A stretch of DNA of 64,000 nucleotides from Massilia sp. W12 (GTDB lineage: Bacteria; Pseudomonadota; Gammaproteobacteria; Burkholderiales; Burkholderiaceae_D), in contig NZ_CP147776.1 in NCBI RefSeq assembly GCF_037300705.1, positions 372,001 to 436,000 of the forward strand, given 5' to 3'. Below the pieces are notes generated by a model, which did no database searches, was not told the origin of the DNA, and worked only from the letters and a program-made list of their open reading frames with translations. Positions 25,386 to 33,107 of this stretch are shown here, one piece after another. Position 1 is the stretch's first letter. Every line of letters begins with the position of its first letter. The translations under genes were made by a program, and so were the position numbers.

Positions 25386-26426
25386 ATGCTAGTTGTCAGA
25401 GCAATCAAACCCGACGATTTGGACCCCCTGCTGGAGATGGCGGCGCAAGTCGGCAGCGGCATGACCACCTTGAAGCCCGATCGCAAACTCCTGGGCGACC
25501 GGGTGGAGGTGGCGTGCGCCTCGTTTGCCGAAACCATTCCGCCTGAGCAGCGCGATTATCTGTTTGTGATGGAAGACACCAGCCGTGGCTGCATGGCCGG
25601 GGTGTGTGCGATCAAGGGCGCGGTCGGCCTGACCGAGCCGTTTTATAACTACCGCATCGGCACGCTGGTGCATTCCAGTCGCGAATTGAATATTTTCACG
25701 CGCATGGAAACGCTGTATCTGTCGAATGACCTGACCGGGCATTCCGAACTGTGCTCACTGTTTTTGCACCCGGATTACCGCAAAGGCACAAATGGCAAAT
25801 TGCTGTCGAAGAGCCGTTTCTTATTCATCGCCCAATTCCCGCATTTGTTCACCGAAAAAATCATCGCTGAGATGCGCGGCTATCAATTGCCGCAGGGCGG
25901 TTCGCCGTTTTATGAGGCGCTGGGACGGCATTTCTTCAAGATGGAATTTGATAATTGCGATGAACTGACCGCCAAGGGACAGAAATCCTTTATTGCCGAA
26001 TTGATGCCGCGTCAGCCGATTTATTGCGACTATCTGCCGCAGGATGCGCAAGAAGCAATCGGCAAGGTGCACGACAACACTGCGCCGGCGCGCCGTCTGC
26101 TGGAGCAGGAAGGCATGTATTTCGATGGCTATGTCGATATTTTTGATGCCGGCCCGGTGCTGCGTGCGCGCGTGCGCGAATTGCGCGCCATGCGTGAAAG
26201 CGCATTGTCGGTGATCGACGCCAGCCCGAATGTGGCCGAATACGGCGGCGAACCTTACCTGGTGTCCAACACCATCTTGCGCGACTTCCGCATGATTGTG
26301 GCGCATGTTTCACCGGATCATGGCCGTATCGCGCTTTCTGAAAGCGATCAGCGCCTGTTGCAATGTCACTCAGGCGAAGCGGTGCGTACGCTCTCACTCA
26401 ATTTGAAAAGGACGAATAATGAATAA
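25386..26426 (+). CDS. aruG: Arginine N-succinyltransferase, beta subunit
   Basis: The 346-residue product is the second AstA-family subunit: MLVVRAIKPDDLDPLLEMA, LSNDLTGHSELCSLFLHPDYRKG, FYEALGRHFFKMEFDNCDEL, FIAELMPRQPIYCDYLP and YVDIFDAGPVLRA. In Pseudomonas the AruF and AruG products form a heteromeric enzyme, and the same is expected here. Its 3' end overlaps the astD start by 8 bp, so translation is coupled. Confidence 0.92.
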   Translation: MLVVRAIKPDDLDPLLEMAAQVGSGMTTLKPDRKLLGDRVEVACASFAETIPPEQRDYLFVMEDTSRGCMAGVCAIKGAVGLTEPFYNYRIGTLVHSSRELNIFTRMETLYLSNDLTGHSELCSLFLHPDYRKGTNGKLLSKSRFLFIAQFPHLFTEKIIAEMRGYQLPQGGSPFYEALGRHFFKMEFDNCDELTAKGQKSFIAELMPRQPIYCDYLPQDAQEAIGKVHDNTAPARRLLEQEGMYFDGYVDIFDAGPVLRARVRELRAMRESALSVIDASPNVAEYGGEPYLVSNTILRDFRMIVAHVSPDHGRIALSESDQRLLQCHSGEAVRTLSLNLKRTNNE

Positions 26427-27888
26427 GCACAATCATTTGATCGACGGCGTTTGGGTGAACGGCAGCGGGAGCGCTTTCACCGCCATCAATCCGGCCAATG
26501 GCGCTGTGACCTGGGAAGGCAATCAAGCCAGCGCGGAAGAGGTCGATGCGGCTTGCCGCGCCGCCCGCGCCGCCTTCAAACCCTGGGCCAGAACCGCATT
26601 GGATGAGCGGATCGCGGTGTGCGTGCGTTTTCGCGATTTGCTCAAAGAAAACACCGAAGAATTGGCGCAGCTGATTGCGCAGGAAGTCGGCAAACCGATG
26701 TGGGAAGCGCGCACCGAAGTTGCGACTATGGCGAATAAGGTGGATATCTCGATCCAGTCCTATCATGCGCGCACCGGTTCGGTCAGCAATAAAGTGGCGG
26801 ATGGCGATGCGGTGCTGCGCCACCGTCCGCACGGCGTGTTTGCCGTGTTCGGCCCTTACAACTTCCCCGGCCATTTGCCGAATGGCCATATCGTGCCGGC
26901 CTTGATCGCCGGCAACACGATTGTTTTCAAACCCTCGGAATATGCGCCGCAAAGCGCGATCAAGACCGTGCAGCTGTGGGAAATGGCCGGCTTGCCCAAG
27001 GGCGTTTTGAATTTGGTGAATGGCGCGCGCGATACCGGCGCGGCGCTGGTGCAAAACCCGGAAATCAATGGCATTTTATTCACCGGCAGCTGCCAGACCG
27101 GGATCGCCTTCCACAAAATGTTCGCCGGCCAGGTCGATAAGATGCTGGCGCTGGAAATGGGCGGCAATAATCCGCTGCTGGTGTGGGATGTCAAGAATGT
27201 GGACGCGGCAGTGCATCACACCATTCAATCGGCTTTTGTCAGCGCCGGTCAGCGCTGCACCTGCGCGCGCCGCCTGATTGTGCAAGACAATGCCGCCGGC
27301 GAAGCCTTTATTGCGCGTTTGGTGGAGGTGGCCAGCCGTCTGACGGTCGGCCCGCAAGATGCTGATCCGCAGCCTTTCATGGGGCCGGTGGTGTCGGCCA
27401 AAGTGGCGCAAAATCTGCTGGGCGCCTATCAATCGCTGCTGGACAAGGGCGGCAAATCGCTGCTGCAAATGCGCCATTTGCAAGAAGGCACGGGTTTTGT
27501 GTCCGCCGGCATCGTCGATGTCACCGGGGTGCAGGGGATTGCCGACGAGGAATGGTTCGGCCCCTTGCTGCAAATTTTCCGCGTCAAGGATTTCGCTGCA
27601 GCGATGCAAGTGGCGAACAACACCGAATTTGGCCTGGCCGCCGCACTGTTGTCGGATGACGCCGCGCTGTGGCAGGAATTCTTGCTGGAAGCGCAAGCCG
27701 GCATCGTCAATTGGAACCGCCCGACCACCGGCGCTGCCAGCACCGCGCCGTTTGGCGGCGTGGGCAAATCCGGCAACCACAAGCCTAGCGCCTACTATGC
27801 GGCGGATTACTGCGCCTATCCGGTGGCTTCGATTGAAAACAGCCAGTTGGAAATGCCGGCCAAGCTGTCGCCGGGTTTGCATTTTTAA
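26419..27888 (+). CDS. astD: N-succinylglutamate 5-semialdehyde dehydrogenase
   Basis: The 489-residue aldehyde dehydrogenase has VFGPYNFPGHLPNGHIVPAL, GNTIVFKPSE, FTGSCQTGIAFHK, the catalytic Glu in ALEMGGNNPLLVWD and the nucleophile in SAGQRCTCARRLIV. These are AstD features. It oxidises succinylglutamate semialdehyde with NAD. The start overlaps the end of aruG. An unrelated low-GC cassette begins 28 bp after its stop, at the place where astB or astE might be expected. Confidence 0.93.
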   Translation: MNKHNHLIDGVWVNGSGSAFTAINPANGAVTWEGNQASAEEVDAACRAARAAFKPWARTALDERIAVCVRFRDLLKENTEELAQLIAQEVGKPMWEARTEVATMANKVDISIQSYHARTGSVSNKVADGDAVLRHRPHGVFAVFGPYNFPGHLPNGHIVPALIAGNTIVFKPSEYAPQSAIKTVQLWEMAGLPKGVLNLVNGARDTGAALVQNPEINGILFTGSCQTGIAFHKMFAGQVDKMLALEMGGNNPLLVWDVKNVDAAVHHTIQSAFVSAGQRCTCARRLIVQDNAAGEAFIARLVEVASRLTVGPQDADPQPFMGPVVSAKVAQNLLGAYQSLLDKGGKSLLQMRHLQEGTGFVSAGIVDVTGVQGIADEEWFGPLLQIFRVKDFAAAMQVANNTEFGLAAALLSDDAALWQEFLLEAQAGIVNWNRPTTGAASTAPFGGVGKSGNHKPSAYYAADYCAYPVASIENSQLEMPAKLSPGLHF

Positions 27889-27915
27889 GAAGCACTCCCC
27901 CGAATTGGAGCTTGT

Positions 27916-28398
27916 ATGGCCGATGTGAAATTTCCAACTCCGGGAACAGTTTTATGGGCGATTGACATATCACTGGAGACTGATGTCTTCAGAGGCGGGG
28001 CGGCGGCAAAGCCAAATGTTGATTATCTAAGGTTTGCTGATTTGGATATGAAGCATTTGCCTGGCCGTATTGAGAGTGATGCTCAAGATGATTTTGTTGT
28101 CTCTCCAGGTCAGGGTGTGTCACTTTTCTTGGAGAAGTCACTACAAAACGGCATGGTTGTGCTTGATGACACCTTGCGAAAGGTCATTGAAAAAAGCAAG
28201 CAAAAGAAAGTTCATTGGTGGGGAATTGATCAGAATCACCCAATTCCGGCGGGGCTCAAATTGATTTATGACGGTCATCCTCCCGGGCATTGTACGCTGA
28301 CGGTAGAACGGGAGATGACTGTTCGAGCATTTTTGTCGCTGGTTGCGATGGTCCCGTTCAGTCCCCGGGGGAGTGATGTGGTTGCTTTTCTTGAGTGA
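27916..28398 (+). CDS. Tse2-like putative toxin (ADP-ribosyltransferase-like)
   Basis: The 160-residue product resembles Tse2-type toxins by eye: a GQGVSLFLEKSL block, then HPIPAGLKLIYDGHPPGHCTLTVEREM, which parallels the IPPDLKV...D...HYTIMPAKPM end of Tse2, and a helix FLSLVAMVPF. Tse2 is a type VI secretion effector with an ADP-ribosyltransferase-like fold that acts in the cytoplasm of target cells. There is no signal peptide, PAAR or Rhs part. The ATG has ttggag upstream. Two small related proteins follow and could give immunity. Codon use is lower in GC than the AST genes around it. Function is inference. Confidence 0.5.
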   Translation: MADVKFPTPGTVLWAIDISLETDVFRGGAAAKPNVDYLRFADLDMKHLPGRIESDAQDDFVVSPGQGVSLFLEKSLQNGMVVLDDTLRKVIEKSKQKKVHWWGIDQNHPIPAGLKLIYDGHPPGHCTLTVEREMTVRAFLSLVAMVPFSPRGSDVVAFLE

Positions 28399-28406
28399 GG
28401 ATTTGT

Positions 28407-28592
28407 ATGAAAACCTATCACTATGATCTGAGTATAGGCGAAGTCGGAACGATTGTTGTGGCGCTTAATCAGTATGCAAAGAAGCTTTTTGAAGAAAGCG
28501 GTGAGGATCTAGAGGATGCCGGGAACGATATATTGTACGTTCAGGCTTTACTTAAAGCCTTACAGGATGGATGCCCCGATTTAAAAGGGTAA
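28407..28592 (+). CDS. Small acidic protein, candidate immunity protein 1
   Basis: The 61-residue acidic product (YHYDLSIGEVGTIVVALNQYAKKLFE, ending LYVQALLKALQDGCPDLKG) looks helical. It starts 8 bp after the toxin-like gene, with gagg upstream of the ATG at 28407; an in-frame GTG at 28395 would overlap that gene. It aligns by eye with the product of 28760: Y-x-L start, a run of small residues, EE/E-D stretch, then Q-x-LLK-x-L. Small size, acidity and position suggest a toxin-neutralising partner. Confidence 0.55.
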   Translation: MKTYHYDLSIGEVGTIVVALNQYAKKLFEESGEDLEDAGNDILYVQALLKALQDGCPDLKG

Positions 28593-28697
28593 ACCAGGCT
28601 TGGCGGAACGAAACGCCTACCCGGCATCCGACAGCGGTGGCATGGCAAAGGAATTGGAAAAGCAATATCAGCGCTGCGCGCAAAGTTGGCTTGCTGG

Positions 28698-28722
28698 ATT
28701 CCCGATAAAAGCATTCGGGAAT
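28698..28722. repeat. dRS3/REP-like inverted repeat
   Basis: ATTCCCGA (28698-28705) and TCGGGAAT (28715-28722) are inverted copies around 9 nt, embedded in ctggattcccg...gggaatgacgg, a form common in repetitive intergenic elements of beta-proteobacteria. It sits between the two small immunity-like genes and may mark an insertion or recombination point. Confidence 0.5.
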
Positions 28723-28759
28723 GACGGTCGAGTTGGGGCGTCGTGCTCATTGCAGTGAT

Positions 28760-28951
28760 ATGGATGCTAAAAAATACACAATAGAATTGACTGGATTGCA
28801 ATTGGAGCATGCCATTGTGATGGCGATGAGTTATATGGATGCCCTGCTCAAGAGGTCTGAGCAGAATGCGCAAGGCGGCGAACATGAGGATTACCTGGTT
28901 GCTCAGAGCCTCTTAAAAAAACTGATTGCCGCAAAAGGGGGCCCCTTGTGA
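28760..28951 (+). CDS. Small protein, candidate immunity protein 2
   Basis: The 63-residue product (MDAKKYTIELTGLQLEHAIVMAMSYMDALLKRSE to SLLKKLIAAKGG) is related in pattern to the 61-residue protein at 28407 (same length, same Y-x-L start and Q-x-LLK-x-L end). The frame runs up to 28721, but that part lies in the inverted repeat and reads unlike the family, so the ATG at 28760 is preferred although its ribosome site is weak. A duplicated or orphan immunity gene is the simplest idea. Confidence 0.5.
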   Translation: MDAKKYTIELTGLQLEHAIVMAMSYMDALLKRSEQNAQGGEHEDYLVAQSLLKKLIAAKGGPL

Positions 28952-29123
28952 TCCGGTTTGATGCACAAAAGAATCAGAGCAGCACAGAAACACAAGTTTT
29001 TCGCAGTTCAGCTTGTAAATCGTTGTAAAACCATAACAAAAGCAGCCTACGCATTAGTACGCATAGCGTGGCGGCGGCGCTTTACAGTACTATCCCGGGA
29101 TTCCACTTTAGCCAGGAGACATC

Positions 29124-29891
29124 ATGAAACGTTTGAAACATCTTGCGATTGCCTTAGCCGCTGTGTTTGCCTGCAGCGCCCCCCAGGTCATGGCGCGCAC
29201 CCTGGATGAAATCAAGGCCGATGGCAAGATCATCCTCGCCACTGAAGGCTTGTATCCTCCATTCAACTATATGCAAGGCTCGAAACTGACCGGCTTTGAA
29301 GTTGAACTGGCAGAAGCCGTGGTGAAAAAGATGGGTTTGAAGTTCGAGTGGAAATCACTCTCGTTTGACGCCTTGCTGGCCGGCTTGCGGCAAGACCGCT
29401 GGGATCTGGTGATCGCGTCTTTCGGCATCACCGAAGAGCGTTCCAAAGCGGTGCTGTTCACCGCTCCGCACTATTGCAGCGGCGGTGTGATCGTGTCGCG
29501 CGATGGCTCGGTCAAAACCGTGGGCGATCTGAGCGGCAAAGTGGTGGCCGCACAAACCGGCACCACCTATTTTGAAAACGTCAAAAAAGTGCCGGGCATC
29601 AAAGAAGTCAAAAACTATCCGGCTGACACCGATGCGCGCGCCGCTTTGACTTCGGGCCGGGTGGATGCCTGGGTGTCTGACCGTTTCGTCGCCAAAACCG
29701 CGATGGAAGCCAATCCTGCCGGCATGAAACTGGGTGATTTCCTGTTCGTTGAGCGCGTCGCCTCCGCCGTGAAAAAAGGCAATACCTCGCTCGCTGGCGC
29801 CTGGGATAAAGCGCTGGCTGAAGTCATGGCTGACGGCACATATAAAGCGCTGTCGGAAAAGTACATGAAAGAAGACGTGCGCTGCAAATAA
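29124..29891 (+). CDS. Amino-acid ABC transporter substrate-binding protein
   Basis: The 255-residue periplasmic protein of SBP family 3 has a signal peptide (cleavage near VMARTL), then ILATEGLYPPFNYMQGSKLTGFEVELAEAVVKKMG, DALLAGLRQDRWDLVIASFGITEERSK and the closing KALSEKYMKEDVRCK. Because it lies among arginine and glutamate catabolic genes, arginine, ornithine or a related amino acid is the likely ligand. A caggag site precedes the ATG. The upstream 172-bp gap holds two TACGCAT direct repeats 10 bp apart (29048 and 29058) that may be regulatory. Confidence 0.88.
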   Translation: MKRLKHLAIALAAVFACSAPQVMARTLDEIKADGKIILATEGLYPPFNYMQGSKLTGFEVELAEAVVKKMGLKFEWKSLSFDALLAGLRQDRWDLVIASFGITEERSKAVLFTAPHYCSGGVIVSRDGSVKTVGDLSGKVVAAQTGTTYFENVKKVPGIKEVKNYPADTDARAALTSGRVDAWVSDRFVAKTAMEANPAGMKLGDFLFVERVASAVKKGNTSLAGAWDKALAEVMADGTYKALSEKYMKEDVRCK

Positions 29892-29912
29892 CGGCATGAC
29901 TGGAGAGAGGCT

Positions 29913-30689
29913 TTGATTCCCGCCAACATGTTCCCGCCCGGCTGGTCGCGCGAAAAAAAGAGCGCGGTCACAGTGGCGACCGCCATCATCCTGATGCTGC
30001 TGTTTCTGTGGCTGATGGCCACGCCCCTGTCCTGGCTGCCGGCGCCGATCGGCCCGGCGGCGCAGCAATTCGCCGAAGGCTCGCGTATGACGGTGCAACT
30101 CACCGTGGTCGCCGGCCTGGCCGGGGTTTTGCTGGGCGTGATCGCCGCCTTGGCCAAATTGTCCAGCATCTGGCCATTGCGCATGCTGGCTTCGTTTTAC
30201 ATCTGGGTGTTCCGTGGCACGCCGCTGTTGGTGCAAGTGATGTTTGCGTTTTCCATCACCCTGCCCAATGGCAGCAATTTCACCGAGTTCCAGGCCGCCG
30301 TGATTGCGCTGGCTTTGAATGTCGGCGCCTACAATGCCGAAGCGATCCGCGCCGGCATTCTGGCGGTGCCGCGCGGCCAGCATGAGGCGGCGCGCTCGCT
30401 CGGTTTGTCATCGTTTCAGACATTCATTGATGTGATTTTTCCGCAAGCCTTCCGTATCTCGCTGCCGGCCCTGGTCAACAACATTGTGTCACTGTTGAAA
30501 GACTCCAGTCTGGCGTATGTGATCGGGGTGGTGGAATTGTCGAATATCGGCAATCAGGTCAAATCCGCTTCCTTTGAACCGGTGCCGGTGTTTATCACGG
30601 TGGCCGCGATTTATCTGGTGCTGACCACGCTCATGACCCAGGTGTCAGACGCGATTGAGCGCCAATTGGATGTGGAGCGCCACAAATGA
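29913..30689 (+). CDS. Amino-acid ABC transporter permease
   Basis: The 258-residue product of the HisM/GlnP class has about five membrane segments, the [21 protein letters not shown] entry, [14 protein letters not shown], and the coupling loop [24 protein letters not shown] that contacts the ATPase. Only one permease gene is present, so it presumably forms a homodimer. The best start is TTG at 29913, since tggagagagg lies just upstream; an ATG at 29928 is the alternative. Its stop overlaps the ATPase start (ATGA). Confidence 0.88.
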   Translation: MIPANMFPPGWSREKKSAVTVATAIILMLLFLWLMATPLSWLPAPIGPAAQQFAEGSRMTVQLTVVAGLAGVLLGVIAALAKLSSIWPLRMLASFYIWVFRGTPLLVQVMFAFSITLPNGSNFTEFQAAVIALALNVGAYNAEAIRAGILAVPRGQHEAARSLGLSSFQTFIDVIFPQAFRISLPALVNNIVSLLKDSSLAYVIGVVELSNIGNQVKSASFEPVPVFITVAAIYLVLTTLMTQVSDAIERQLDVERHK

Positions 30690-31450
30690 GCATGCAAGCC
30701 AAACAGCGTGGGGACAAACCCCTGATCACAGCCAAAAACGTGAACAAGCATTTTGGCGCGTTTCATGCCTTAAAAGATGTCTCGGCTGAATTCTGGGCCG
30801 GCGAAGTGACGGTCATTATCGGCGCCTCCGGCTCCGGCAAATCGACTTTCCTGCGCACCCTGAACCGCTTGGAAACGCATGACAGCGGCAGCATTGTGAT
30901 TGACGGCATTGAACTCAATGACAATGTGAAAAATCTGGACGCGATCCGGCGCGAAGTCGGCATGGTGTTTCAGAGCTTTAATCTGTTTCCGCATCTGTCA
31001 GTGCTGGACAATATCACGCTCGCGCCGCGCCGTTTGCGCGGCATGAGCCGTGAGCAGGCCAACGGCGTGGCGCTCGATTTGTTGAAAAAAGTCGGATTGG
31101 CGGAACACTCGCACAAATACCCGCACCAGATGTCGGGCGGGCAGCAACAGCGGGTGGCGATTGCGCGCGCGCTGGCGATGTCGCCCAAAGTGATGTTGTT
31201 TGACGAGCCGACTTCCGCGCTGGATCCGGAAATGATCAAGGAAGTGCTGGATGTCATGAAAGACCTCGCCAAAACCGGCATGACCATGATCGTGGTGACA
31301 CATGAAATGGGTTTTGCGCGCGATGTCTCCGACCGCGTGATCTTCTTTGAAAAAGGACAGATCCTGGCCGAAGCGCCGCCGCAGCAGTTTTTCAATGATG
31401 CGGGAAATGACCGCATCCGCAGTTTTTTGGGACAGATTCATAACCATTGA
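30686..31450 (+). CDS. Amino-acid ABC transporter ATP-binding protein
   Basis: The 254-residue ATPase has a Walker [10 protein letters not shown] (about 47), Q-loop [13 protein letters not shown], signature [15 protein letters not shown], Walker [15 protein letters not shown] and switch His in VVTHEMG. It is of the GlnQ/HisP polar-amino-acid class. It is translationally coupled to the permease and precedes the outer-membrane protein gene, completing an import route for an amino acid feeding the AST pathway. Confidence 0.93.
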   Translation: MSMQAKQRGDKPLITAKNVNKHFGAFHALKDVSAEFWAGEVTVIIGASGSGKSTFLRTLNRLETHDSGSIVIDGIELNDNVKNLDAIRREVGMVFQSFNLFPHLSVLDNITLAPRRLRGMSREQANGVALDLLKKVGLAEHSHKYPHQMSGGQQQRVAIARALAMSPKVMLFDEPTSALDPEMIKEVLDVMKDLAKTGMTMIVVTHEMGFARDVSDRVIFFEKGQILAEAPPQQFFNDAGNDRIRSFLGQIHNH

Positions 31451-31494
31451 CATACAAGCCCGGCAAACGGGCATTGAAGACAAGGAGAACAAGG

Positions 31495-32931
31495 ATGGGT
31501 AAGCGGTCTGTGATGATGGCGGCCTTGCTGGGCCTGGGCGCGGTGCAAGGCGTGCAAGCGCAGTCGGCGCAGGATTTCGAGGAAATGCGCGCTGAGATCC
31601 GTCGTTTGCGTGCGGAAGTGGAAGCGCTGAAAAAAGACAAGGGCGCGATGCAGGAAAAGCATGCCGGCATGCATGGCGCAGGCCATGGCGCCATGAAAGA
31701 CAAAGTGGATGATCTCGAATTGCGCGCCAAGGATGCGGTGGTGCTGGGCGATATTCCAAATTCCTTCCGTCTGCCGAATTCGGAAACCTCGCTGCGCATT
31801 TACGGTTTCGCCGAATTGAATATGGTCAAGGAATTCAAGGGCGATAACGGCGATTCCGATTACGCTTCTTTTGTGCCGTATGTGCCGCTGTCCGGCTCGG
31901 CGGAAGCCAACCGCAATGGCCGCACCTATCTGCATGCGCGCACCACGCGTCTGGGCGTGGAAGCATCCACCCCGTCGCCGTATGGCCCGATCGGCTTGAA
32001 GCTGGAAGGCGATTTCAATAACGACCCGCGCACCGGCAATGCCGCAGTGTCCGGCGACATCAAAAATATCTACACCCAGCAAGCCACCAACAGCTATAAC
32101 TTCCGCCTGCGCCATGCGTATGGCCAGTTTGGCGGCCTGCTGATCGGCCAAACCTGGTCCACCTTCATGGACGTGGACAATGGCCCGGAAACGGTGGACT
32201 TCAATGGCCCCATCGGCGCCACTTTCATCCGTCAGCCGATGATCCGCTATTCCTACAACACCAAGGATTCCGGCGTGTTTACCGCTGCGCTGGAAAACGC
32301 GGTTTCGTATGTGCTGGACAATACCGGCTCCGTCACCACCAAGGGCTTCTCGCGCGCGCCGGATCTGGTGGCGCGCTGGGATAAGAGCTTTGCCTGGGGC
32401 AGCCTGTCCCTGCGCGGAGTGACGCATGAGCTGCGGGTGAAAGACGGCGCGACTGGCGTCGGCACATCCAGCTGGGGCTATGGCCTGGCCGCTTCCGGCC
32501 TGATCAAAGCCGCCGGTGACGATATCGTGCTGTGGGGCCTGACCTGGGGCCAGGGCATTGGACGTTACTTCAACTACATCGAAGGCGCTTTCTATGATGC
32601 GGCGAATAACCGCATCCTGAAAGAAAAAGCGCTTGGCGTGCAGTTGGCGTATCAACACAAAGCTGCGCCGAATCTGCGCTTTAACGCGGTGTTCGGCGCA
32701 CAAAAACACTATGACAACGCCTACACCGATTTCGCCCGCGCCAACGGGCTGGACGCGGGCCGCTTCGGCATCAACCGCTCGGTATGGCAAACCCATTTGG
32801 GCTTTATCTGGAATCCGGTGAAGAATGTGGATTTCGGCGCCGAATGGCTGTACGGCAAACGTAAGACCCTGGCAGGGGAAACCGGCGAGATGAACCGCCT
32901 CGATTTCTCGGCCAAATATTATTTCAACTAA
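31495..32931 (+). CDS. DcaP-like outer-membrane channel
   Basis: The 478-residue product has a signal peptide (AVQGVQAQSAQ), a short coiled coil (MRAEIRRLRAEVEALKKDKG, about 28-60) and a barrel beginning VLGDIPNSFRLPNSETSLRIYGFAELNM, typical of DcaP-like trimeric channels, ending in an aromatic SAKYYFN strand. It probably lets dicarboxylates or amino acids cross the outer membrane; linkage to the ABC transporter and AST genes suggests arginine or its products. The frame is open to 31447, but aaggag before the ATG at 31495 gives the signal peptide start. Confidence 0.75.
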   Translation: MGKRSVMMAALLGLGAVQGVQAQSAQDFEEMRAEIRRLRAEVEALKKDKGAMQEKHAGMHGAGHGAMKDKVDDLELRAKDAVVLGDIPNSFRLPNSETSLRIYGFAELNMVKEFKGDNGDSDYASFVPYVPLSGSAEANRNGRTYLHARTTRLGVEASTPSPYGPIGLKLEGDFNNDPRTGNAAVSGDIKNIYTQQATNSYNFRLRHAYGQFGGLLIGQTWSTFMDVDNGPETVDFNGPIGATFIRQPMIRYSYNTKDSGVFTAALENAVSYVLDNTGSVTTKGFSRAPDLVARWDKSFAWGSLSLRGVTHELRVKDGATGVGTSSWGYGLAASGLIKAAGDDIVLWGLTWGQGIGRYFNYIEGAFYDAANNRILKEKALGVQLAYQHKAAPNLRFNAVFGAQKHYDNAYTDFARANGLDAGRFGINRSVWQTHLGFIWNPVKNVDFGAEWLYGKRKTLAGETGEMNRLDFSAKYYFN

Positions 32932-32940
32932 GCCACCGCG

Positions 32941-32972
32941 CACGCGCCAGTTCCCCTGGCGCGTGTTTGCTT
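32941..32972 (+). terminator. Intrinsic terminator after the DcaP-like gene
   Basis: A 10-bp perfect stem (32941-32950 with 32956-32965), 5-nt loop and a TTTGCTT tail lie 9 bp after the stop of the outer-membrane protein gene. Confidence 0.7.
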
Positions 32973-33107
32973 GTGGCGTGCGGATTGTCAAATCTGCAAG
33001 CGAAGGGAAACACAGCAGCCAACCTGCGCCGTTTCCCGGCCTTCGCGCAGCCACAAGTTGCGGCGGAGGCGCAGTATTGCCTTTTTATATGAGATTGGAG
33101 AAGCAAG

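Noticed and set aside
31438..33054. 538-codon antisense frame over the DcaP-like gene
   Set aside because: Shadow frame with low-complexity Arg/Gln/His composition; no start signal.
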